From: Deltaproteobacteria bacterium
GTDB taxonomy: Bacteria; Myxococcota_A; UBA9160; SZUA-336
DNA length: 5,271 nt
Direction of reading: 5' to 3'
Assembly (NCBI GenBank): GCA_030665705.1
Contig: DAOUZG010000157.1
Location: forward strand, 1-5,271
In this document: positions 1 through 5,271 of the stretch, in pieces
Layout: every line of letters begins with the position of its first letter
Position numbering within the stretch: the stretch's first letter is position 1
Notes under the pieces: generated by a model
What the model saw: the letters and a program-made list of their open reading frames with translations, nothing else
Databases searched by the model: none
What the model was told of the DNA's origin: nothing
Made by a program: the position numbers and the translations under genes

Positions 1-102
1 TCAGCCGGCGCGCCCCCCGTTTTGCTGCTCGACCTCGCCTATACAGCGGTCCGTCTCCTCCGCCGGCGGCTCCGATACGCGAGACTGGGTCAAAGAGAAT
101 GA
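1..102 (+). CDS. Possible 3' end of an unrecognised upstream gene
   Basis: Reading frame 1 is open from the window edge to a TGA at 100-102, giving 33 residues. The peptide has a hydrophobic helix-like run (PPVLLLDLAYTAVRLL) followed by a strongly basic tail (RRRLRYARLGQRE), which could be the C-terminus of a membrane or DNA-associated protein. Third codon positions are G or C in about two thirds of codons, only modestly gene-like. Frames 2 and 3 are also open across this stretch, so the choice of frame is not secure. I recognise no family. If real, the gene runs in the same direction as the operon and ends about 136 bases before it, so it could belong to the same transcript. Confidence 0.27.
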   Translation, partial: SAGAPPVLLLDLAYTAVRLLRRRLRYARLGQRE

Positions 103-238
103 ATTCTAACCCCCTCGCCTCTCGACAGCCCCCATCGGCAAGGGGAGAGCGTTCCGGGGGTTCCGTCGGGCTTCGTCTCAGGATTTACATCCCGGGACCA
201 GTCGAATATGTTGACTTGCCGCTCACCAGAGGGTTGCC
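103..238 (+). other. Leader region before the first operon gene
   Basis: This stretch has no convincing gene. A 47-codon frame (ATG at 99, TGA at 240-242) crosses it and overlaps the start of the next gene by four bases, but its codon third positions are poor in G/C for this genome and its product is rich in Arg, Pro, Ser and Gly. A 12-base inverted repeat, AGAATGAATTCT, lies at 96-107 and could be an operator half-site arrangement. CCCCC at 129-133 can pair with GGGG at 142-145, but no T-run follows, so it is not a typical intrinsic terminator. I found no -35/-10 pair with correct spacing; TTGACT at 211-216 resembles a -35 box but lies too close to the start codon to serve this gene. Confidence 0.4.
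228..233 (+). promoter_or_regulatory. Ribosome binding site for the ThDP enzyme gene
   Basis: AGAGGG lies five bases before the GTG at 239 and matches the anti-Shine-Dalgarno core reasonably well. It decides the start. An in-frame stop (TGA, 212-214) lies upstream with no other start codon between, and the next in-frame ATG is far inside the conserved pyrimidine-binding domain. Confidence 0.55.
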
Positions 239-2149
239 GTGAAGGATCACGACTCAGGTCGAAGCGCCGACGCACTCACCCGCGTCCGGACGGAACGGGC
301 GCAGGCTATCGCCGCTGCCGGGGGGATCGAGCGAGCCGTCGCGAGGGGCGCCGTTCCCCGGCGGATCGACACGACGCTGTCGGAGGCGATCGTCCTCGGG
401 TTGCTGCGTCAGGAGGTGACTCGCTTCCTCTGTGTTCTCGGCCACGGGTCTACGGAAGTCGGCGAAGTCCTCCGGATCTACGCGGATGCGGGCCTGCTCG
501 AGACCTACAACGTCCGTCATGAGACCGAGGCGTCTCACGCCGCCGCGGCGCTTCGATGGGTGACCGGCGAAAAGGCGGCCGTGGTCACCTCGATCGGTCC
601 GGGAGCGCTGCATGCCCTGGCCGGCTCCCTGGTCCCAGCCAGTGACGGACTCGGAGTCTGGTATCTGTTCGGCGACGAAACGACGGAGGACGAGGGGCCG
701 AACATGCAGCAGATCCCAAAACATGAGCAGAACCTCTTCCTCCGGCTCTGTGCAACGATGGGAGACGCGTATACGCTCCACACGCCTGAGGCGGTAGGCA
801 CGGCGCTCCGTCGGGGTCTCGTCACCGTCGATCACCCCCATCGGCCGGGCCCGTTCTACCTCCTTCTCCCGCTAAACACGCAGACTGCCGTTCTCGAGGC
901 TTTTAACCTCGATGAGCTTCCCGTCGGCACCCCTCCCCGTCTCGGAGCTGCTCCTGCGGGCCGCGCCTACGTCGAGGCCACAGACGCTCTCCTGCAGGCC
1001 CAGAGGATCGTCGTCAAAGTAGGTGGCGGAGTCCGCGAGGCAGGTTCTCGACTGGTCGAGTTCCTCGAGTTGATCGATGGGGTCGCCGTCCTCAGTCCGC
1101 TCATGACCGGAGTCATCCCGTTCGCACATCCGCGCAACATGCTGGTCGGCGGATCGAAGGGCACCCTTTGCGGGAACTACGCCATGGAAGGGGCAGATCT
1201 GCTGGTGGCGATCGGGAGTCGATCCGTCTGCCAGTCCGACTCCTCGCGTACCGGCTACCCCGCGGTCAAGCACGTCATCAACATCAACACCGACGTGCGG
1301 GCTGCCATGCACTACTCGAAGACGACGGCGCTCGTCGGTGACGCGGGGCCCACACTCGAACGGCTCATCCAGGAGCTGAAAGATCGTGGCGCCGCAGCGC
1401 CTCGCGCGACCTCTCCCTGGCTGGCCGCCTGCCGTGCCGAGCGCGAGAAGTGGGAGGCGTACAAGCGGGAGCGCTACGAGGCACCCACCCTCCACGACGA
1501 GGTGTGGAAGGAATCCGTGCTGACCCAACCCGCCGCGATCAAGGTGGCCACGGACTGGGCCCGGGAAAGGGACGCCGTCACCTTTTTCGATGCAGGGGAT
1601 GTCCAGGCGAACGGCTTTCAGATCGTCGAGGACGATCGGCTCGGCCGAACCTTCAGCGAGACAGGCGCGAGCTACATGGGGTTCGCGGTCTCCGCGCTTC
1701 TCGCGACGAGCCTGACGACGAAACCGTTCTACGGACTTGCCGTCACAGGAGACGGATCATTCACCATGAACCCGCAGATCCTGATCGACGGCGTACAGCA
1801 CGGAGCGCACGGCTGCATCCTGCTTCTCGATAACCGCCGAATGGGAGCGATCGCGGCGCTTCAGACTGCCCAGTACGACCAGGAGTACGCCACCGGAGAC
1901 AGGGTCGAGGTGGACTACGTGGCGTGGGCGCGCGCCGTCGCGGGCGTCGGGGCCTTCGATGGGGGCCGGTCACCGCAGGCGCTGCGGGATGCGCTCGACC
2001 GCGCCTTCGCGCACGAAGGGATCTCGCTCGTGAGCGTGCCCGTCTACTACGGTCCCCATTCGCTGGGGGGCCTTGGGGCGTTCGGGCGCTGGAACGTCGG
2101 GAACTGGGTCCAGGAGACGCAGCGGCTGAGACACACAACCGGGCTTTAG
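239..2149 (+). CDS. IolD-like thiamine-diphosphate-dependent enzyme
   Basis: This is a 636-residue soluble ThDP enzyme with the usual three-domain order: pyrimidine-binding domain (about 45-205), central domain (about 242-385) and pyrophosphate-binding domain (about 430-610). Visible landmarks are the activating glutamate Glu95 in NVRHETEASHAA, SIGPGALHALAG (118-129), VVKVGGGV in the central domain (258-265), and GDGSF (504-508) with its partner LLLDNRRMG (528-536), which together bind Mg and diphosphate. DN replaces the more common NN, as in IolD. Several stretches follow IolD by eye: GHGSTEVG, GTLCGNYAMEGADLLVAIGSR, NIN, the LQ...VDY segment and the C-terminal W-x-VG (618-621). IolD hydrolytically opens 3D-trihydroxycyclohexane-1,2-dione. 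The first 40 or so residues precede the domain start of IolD and are predicted helical and charged. The start is GTG. The true substrate is unknown: decarboxylation of a 2-keto acid, dione hydrolysis or carboligation are all possible. An acetolactate synthase role is unlikely, since no ilvN or ilvC is adjacent. Confidence 0.88.
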   Translation: MKDHDSGRSADALTRVRTERAQAIAAAGGIERAVARGAVPRRIDTTLSEAIVLGLLRQEVTRFLCVLGHGSTEVGEVLRIYADAGLLETYNVRHETEASHAAAALRWVTGEKAAVVTSIGPGALHALAGSLVPASDGLGVWYLFGDETTEDEGPNMQQIPKHEQNLFLRLCATMGDAYTLHTPEAVGTALRRGLVTVDHPHRPGPFYLLLPLNTQTAVLEAFNLDELPVGTPPRLGAAPAGRAYVEATDALLQAQRIVVKVGGGVREAGSRLVEFLELIDGVAVLSPLMTGVIPFAHPRNMLVGGSKGTLCGNYAMEGADLLVAIGSRSVCQSDSSRTGYPAVKHVININTDVRAAMHYSKTTALVGDAGPTLERLIQELKDRGAAAPRATSPWLAACRAEREKWEAYKRERYEAPTLHDEVWKESVLTQPAAIKVATDWARERDAVTFFDAGDVQANGFQIVEDDRLGRTFSETGASYMGFAVSALLATSLTTKPFYGLAVTGDGSFTMNPQILIDGVQHGAHGCILLLDNRRMGAIAALQTAQYDQEYATGDRVEVDYVAWARAVAGVGAFDGGRSPQALRDALDRAFAHEGISLVSVPVYYGPHSLGGLGAFGRWNVGNWVQETQRLRHTTGL

Positions 2150-2160
2150 CTCAATCGATC

Positions 2161-2166
2161 GGGTGG
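2161..2166 (+). promoter_or_regulatory. Ribosome binding site for the aldehyde dehydrogenase gene
   Basis: GGGTGG lies four bases before the ATG at 2171, in the short gap after the ThDP gene. A second in-frame ATG (2189, Met7) has GGAAG eleven bases upstream. The start could therefore be six codons later, and the MYIEGEW that begins there is also a natural family start. Confidence 0.4.
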
Positions 2167-2170
2167 ACTG

Positions 2171-3607
2171 ATGGAAGTTCCGAATCGCATGTACATCGAG
2201 GGCGAATGGGTCACCTCCACAGACGGCGCGACGATGCCGATCATCGACCCCGCGACCGAGGAGCAGGTCGACACGGTGCCCCGTGCTACCGCTGAGGATC
2301 TGGACCGAGCCCTCGAGGCAGCCGAGCGCGGATGGCGCGTTTGGCGCGAGACCGATGCCTGGACGCGCAGCAACACTCTGCGGCGTGTTGGAGCTCTCAT
2401 CCGCGAGCGCGCCGAGGCGATTGCCCCGGTGATCACCGAGGAACAGGGCAAGCCACTCGGCGAGGCGCGTGGCGAGATCATGGCCGCCGCCGACCAGTTC
2501 GACTGGAACGCGGACGAGGCACGCCGGATCTACGGACGCTCCCTCGAGAGTCACTCTAGATCGGAGCGGCTCATGGTCATCCATCAGCCGATCGGACCCG
2601 TGGCGGCGTTTTCCCCGGGAAATTTCCCGGTTCTACTTCCCGCCCGCAAGATCGCGCCCGCGCTGGCCGCAGGCTGTTCGATCATCGTGAAGCCTGCAGA
2701 GGAGACGGTACGGAGCTGTCTCTACCTTGCACAGGCGTGCCACGACGCGGGAGTACCTGCGGGAGTCATGAACGTGGTCACCGGTGAGCCTGCGCAGATC
2801 AGCACCCACCTCATCCGCTCGCCGGTGATTCGGAAGGTGTCGCTTACCGGGTCTCTCGCGGTCGGCAAGGAACTGATGCGCCTCTGCGCCGAGGAGCTCA
2901 AGCCCGTCGCCATGGAGCTCGGCGGCCACTCGCCCGTCCTGGTCTTCGAAGATGCCGATCTCGAGTTCGCCGCTGAGACCGCTGCGCGTGCAAAATTCAG
3001 GAACAACGGTCAGGTGTGCATCGCAGCGAGCCGCTTCTACGTGCAGCAGAGCATTGCGGAGCCCTTTCTCAAGCGCTTTGTCGATGTCACGCAGTCCCTT
3101 CGGGTGGGCAACGGCCGGGATCCGGACACCGACGTGGGCCCACTCTGCAGCCGGCGGCGCCTAGAGGCGACCGAAGCCCTGGTCCGGGATGCCGTCGACA
3201 AGGGCGCGAGCCTGCGGACGGGGGGCGGGCGGCCTCGCGAGCTCCGGAAGGGCTTCTACTATCTCCCGACCGTTCTATCGGACGTAAGCGCAGAGATGCG
3301 GATTCTTCAGGAGGAGCCCTTCGCCCCGATCGCACCGATTGCGACGTTCAACGATCTAGAAGACGGAATCGAGAAGGCCAATGCATCGAACTACGGGCTG
3401 GCAGCCTACATCTTCACACGCGACACCGCGACCCTGTTTCGGGCTTCGGAGGGCCTGGAGGCCGGCATGGTCGGCGTCAATAACATGGTGATTGCCTCGG
3501 CGGAAATGCCCTTTGGCGGTATCAAACAGTCGGGATTCGGACGTGAAGGAGGTGCGGAGGGTGTCAAGGGCTACACCGTAACCAAGTACATCAACGTTCG
3601 GCTATGA
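2171..3607 (+). CDS. NAD(P)-dependent aldehyde dehydrogenase, semialdehyde type
   Basis: This is a full-length (478 residues), cytosolic aldehyde dehydrogenase that oxidises an aldehyde to a carboxylate with NAD(P)+. Catalytic features are all visible: nucleophile Cys283 in FRNNGQVCIA, general base Glu249 in MELGGHSP, oxyanion Asn151 in SPGNFP, cofactor-binding Lys174 in IIVKPAEETV, TGS at 226-228 in the nucleotide fold, Glu382/Phe384 in EEPFAP, and the C-terminal EMPFGGIKQSGFGREGG. HLIRSPVIRKVSLTGS and AKFRNNGQVC resemble succinate-semialdehyde and type-I alpha-ketoglutarate-semialdehyde dehydrogenases. Three things are odd. Gly150 replaces the usual Trp of PWNFP, Ala385 replaces Gly in the EExFGP motif, and the second Cys of the GabD-type GQTCVC motif is absent. 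These suggest a substrate other than succinate semialdehyde. The gene follows the ThDP gene by 21 bases and precedes the dehydratase by 12, so it probably oxidises an aldehyde made in the same pathway. It does not look like IolA, the CoA-acylating dehydrogenase of inositol catabolism. Confidence 0.92.
   Translation: MEVPNRMYIEGEWVTSTDGATMPIIDPATEEQVDTVPRATAEDLDRALEAAERGWRVWRETDAWTRSNTLRRVGALIRERAEAIAPVITEEQGKPLGEARGEIMAAADQFDWNADEARRIYGRSLESHSRSERLMVIHQPIGPVAAFSPGNFPVLLPARKIAPALAAGCSIIVKPAEETVRSCLYLAQACHDAGVPAGVMNVVTGEPAQISTHLIRSPVIRKVSLTGSLAVGKELMRLCAEELKPVAMELGGHSPVLVFEDADLEFAAETAARAKFRNNGQVCIAASRFYVQQSIAEPFLKRFVDVTQSLRVGNGRDPDTDVGPLCSRRRLEATEALVRDAVDKGASLRTGGGRPRELRKGFYYLPTVLSDVSAEMRILQEEPFAPIAPIATFNDLEDGIEKANASNYGLAAYIFTRDTATLFRASEGLEAGMVGVNNMVIASAEMPFGGIKQSGFGREGGAEGVKGYTVTKYINVRL
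2615..2630. repeat. Perfect 16-base palindrome inside the aldehyde dehydrogenase gene
   Basis: CCGGGAAATTTCCCGG is fully self-complementary. It encodes the Pro-Gly-Asn-Phe-Pro of the oxyanion loop, and those codons (CCG GGA AAT TTC CCG) are naturally symmetric, so coding constraint is the simplest explanation. A protein-binding site within the operon cannot be excluded. Confidence 0.6.
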
Positions 3608-3619
3608 GATGAGACCTTC

Positions 3620-5271
3620 ATGACGCGGACCAAGGACACGGGCATCTATCGGGGGCTCGCCTCGTACGGCGACCCCGCCTTCAGTCGCTACATGCGGCGA
3701 GCATTTCTGGCAGCGAGCGGCTACGACGCCGAAGATCTCGAGCGCCCGATCGTCGGGATCGTCGACACCAGCTCCGATTACAATCCCTGTCACCGACAGA
3801 TGCCCGAACTCATCCAAGCTCTGAAGCGCGGTGTCCTCGAGGCCGGCGGTCTGCCCTTTGCCTTTCCAACGATCTCCCTCCACGAAATCCTCACGCATCC
3901 GACGACGATGCTCTACCGCAACCTCGCGGCTCTCGAGACCGAAGAGATGATCCGAGCCCTCCCGATGGACTCGGTCGTGCTCGTCGGAGGTTGCGATAAG
4001 ACCATTCCCGCGCAGCTCATGGCCGCGACATCCGCGAACGTCCCGGCGATCTCGCTGGTGACGGGCTCGATGCAGGCAGGACACTGGCGTGGTGAACGTC
4101 TAGGTGCGTGCACGGATTGCCGCAGCTACTGGAGCCAGTACCGCGCCGCCGAGATCGATGAGAAGGAGATCGCGGAGGTCGAGCAGGCGCTCTGTGCGAC
4201 GGCGGGCACGTGTATGGTGATGGGAACCGCCTCCACGATGGCCTGCCTCGCCGAAGCGCTGGGGGTGATGCTACCCGGTGGCGCTTCGCCGCCATCGGGC
4301 TCCGGGGACCGGCTCCGAAACGCGGTCGCGACGGGCCGCAGAGCCGTCGGTCTCGCGGAGGATCCCATTCGTCCGCGGGACGTCCTCACCGCGCCCGCCT
4401 TTCGAAATGCCCTCACGGTGTTGAGCGCCCTCGGAGGATCAACTAATGCGATTCTCCACATCCTCGCGATTGCGCGGCGGGCCGATGTCGCTCTCTCGCT
4501 CGACGATTTCGATAAGGTCTCGCGGGAAGTGCCGTTGCTCGTGGATCTGAAGCCGGCCGGCAGCGGGTACATGGAGGACTTTCATCGGGCGGGGGGCCTC
4601 CCGGCCTTGCTCCGGGCGCTGGAGCCGCGGCTGGATCTCTCCACCGTGGGCATTTCCGGGAGGCCGCTCGGAGACCTGCTCCAGGAGACCCCCCCGCCCG
4701 GTCCCTGGCAGTCCACCATCCGCTCACTCGAGCAGCCCGTGGGGGAGGCCGGCGCGCTGGTGACGCTCCGAGGAAGCCTCGCGCCGGACGGAGCCGTCCT
4801 CAAGAAGGCGGCAGCCTCCACCGCGCTGCTTCGCCACAGAGGCCCGGCCATCGTCTTCGACTCACCGGAGGATGCTGCGACGCGGATTGACGATCCGAGT
4901 CTGCAGGTCACCCCCGATCACGTGCTGGTTTTGCGGAATGCGGGTCCGGTCGCAGCCGGTATGCCGGAGGCCGGGTCTCTCCCCATTCCCCGGCATCTGG
5001 CCCGAGGGGGCGTGCGCGACATGGTGCGCATTTCCGATGCCCGAATGAGCGGGACGGCCTACGGAACGATCGTGCTCCACTGCGCCCCGGAGGCAGCGGT
5101 GGGCGGCCCGCTCGCCCTGGTTCGAGACGGGGACACGATCGAGCTGGACGTATCCGCCCGTCGAATCGATTTGCTCGTTGAGGAAGGGACGCTCGCGGAG
5201 CGTCGTTCGGAGTGGAGGCCGACAACCCGACCCGAGCGCGGCTGGCCCCGCCTCTACGCCGAGCACGTCCT
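3620..5271 (+). CDS. IlvD/Edd-family sugar-acid dehydratase, 3' end cut by window
   Basis: 550 codons are visible and the frame is open at the window edge. The last residues (GWPRLYAEHV) match the near-terminal motif of the family, so probably only about 15-35 residues are missing. These enzymes dehydrate a sugar acid to a 2-keto-3-deoxy acid using a [2Fe-2S] cluster and Mg. The cluster cysteines are Cys57 (YNPCH), Cys125 (GGCDKT) and Cys198 (AGTCMVMGTAST). Likely Mg ligands are Glu89, Asp126, the lysine that is carbamylated in homologues (Lys127) and Glu450 (GMPE); Ser477 in DARMSGTAYG is the likely catalytic base. The spacing follows L-arabinonate dehydratase closely, and SGTAYG marks the sugar-acid branch rather than branched-chain amino acid IlvD. 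An additional Cys pair sits in GACTDCR (Cys164, Cys167). The start is the ATG 12 bases after the dehydrogenase stop. It is the only possible one, because that same stop lies in frame just upstream. The ribosome site is weak (GAG at 3611-3613), so coupling to the preceding gene is likely. Substrate stereochemistry cannot be read from sequence alone. Confidence 0.9.
   Translation, partial: MTRTKDTGIYRGLASYGDPAFSRYMRRAFLAASGYDAEDLERPIVGIVDTSSDYNPCHRQMPELIQALKRGVLEAGGLPFAFPTISLHEILTHPTTMLYRNLAALETEEMIRALPMDSVVLVGGCDKTIPAQLMAATSANVPAISLVTGSMQAGHWRGERLGACTDCRSYWSQYRAAEIDEKEIAEVEQALCATAGTCMVMGTASTMACLAEALGVMLPGGASPPSGSGDRLRNAVATGRRAVGLAEDPIRPRDVLTAPAFRNALTVLSALGGSTNAILHILAIARRADVALSLDDFDKVSREVPLLVDLKPAGSGYMEDFHRAGGLPALLRALEPRLDLSTVGISGRPLGDLLQETPPPGPWQSTIRSLEQPVGEAGALVTLRGSLAPDGAVLKKAAASTALLRHRGPAIVFDSPEDAATRIDDPSLQVTPDHVLVLRNAGPVAAGMPEAGSLPIPRHLARGGVRDMVRISDARMSGTAYGTIVLHCAPEAAVGGPLALVRDGDTIELDVSARRIDLLVEEGTLAERRSEWRPTTRPERGWPRLYAEHV

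Noticed and set aside
129..145. Possible rho-independent terminator in the leader
   Set aside because: The stem is only about four pairs and is followed by AGAGCG rather than a T-run.
211..216. TTGACT as a -35 promoter box
   Set aside because: With standard spacing the -10 box would fall on the start codon at 239, and no TATAAT-like sequence is there.
254..841. Open frame on the - strand (195 codons)
   Set aside because: It is antisense to the ThDP N-terminal domain, its product is Arg/Asp/Glu-rich without a family signature, and no ribosome site was evident.
872..1528. Long open frame on the - strand (218 codons) opposite the ThDP gene
   Set aside because: It lies wholly antisense to a gene with clear motifs and shows no recognisable domain. 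GC-rich coding DNA commonly leaves the opposite strand open.
1621..1637. Hairpin GATCGTC-GAG-GACGATC
   Set aside because: It is inside conserved coding sequence of the ThDP gene, has a very short loop and no T-run, and is explained by Ile-Val-Glu-Asp-Asp codons.
1970..2584. Open frame on the - strand (204 codons) spanning the gene junction
   Set aside because: It covers the ends of two well-supported + strand genes and has no recognisable motif.
3602..4084. Open frame on the - strand (160 codons) at the start of the dehydratase
   Set aside because: It is antisense to the conserved Cys57 and Cys125 regions of the dehydratase and is best explained as a shadow.
498..4732. Frequent CTCGAG hexamers through the window
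   Set aside because: Those checked by eye are in-frame Leu-Glu codon pairs using the preferred CTC and GAG codons, so codon bias explains them.
239..5271. Branched-chain amino acid operon (ilvB plus ilvD)
   Set aside because: The ThDP protein follows IolD rather than acetolactate synthase, no ilvN or ilvC is present, an aldehyde dehydrogenase sits between them, and the dehydratase has the SGTAYG sugar-acid motif.

Overview
This is a GC-rich (roughly 64% by eye) bacterial window. All credible genes lie on the + strand and are tightly packed, which suggests one operon of carbohydrate-acid or cyclitol catabolism. Base composition alone does not identify the organism; a soil or aquatic high-GC bacterium is plausible. 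I see no mobile element, tRNA, rRNA, CRISPR array or convincing terminator.

Layout. Positions 1-238 hold a possible 3' end of an unrecognised upstream gene (frame 1, stop at 100-102) and a leader of about 136 bases. Positions 239-2149 encode a 636-residue thiamine-diphosphate (ThDP) enzyme of the IolB/IlvB-type superfamily. It most resembles IolD, the ring-opening hydrolase of inositol catabolism, but carries an extra N-terminal stretch of about 40 residues. After 21 bases comes a 478-residue NAD(P)-dependent aldehyde dehydrogenase (2171-3607), related to succinate-semialdehyde and alpha-ketoglutarate-semialdehyde dehydrogenases. After a further 12 bases comes an IlvD/Edd-family [2Fe-2S] dehydratase (3620 to beyond the window edge). 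It has the residues of the sugar-acid (arabinonate/xylonate-type) branch and probably lacks only its last few tens of residues here.

How they may work together. The dehydratase would turn an aldonic acid into a 2-keto-3-deoxy acid, and the dehydrogenase would oxidise an aldehyde to an acid. In known non-phosphorylative (Weimberg-type) routes, a second dehydratase or an aldolase links these two steps. Here the gene sharing their operon is instead a ThDP enzyme able in principle to decarboxylate a 2-keto acid or cleave a 1,2-dione. That combination matches no textbook pathway I can name and is the main point of interest. The enzyme families are well supported by motifs; substrates and reaction order are inference.
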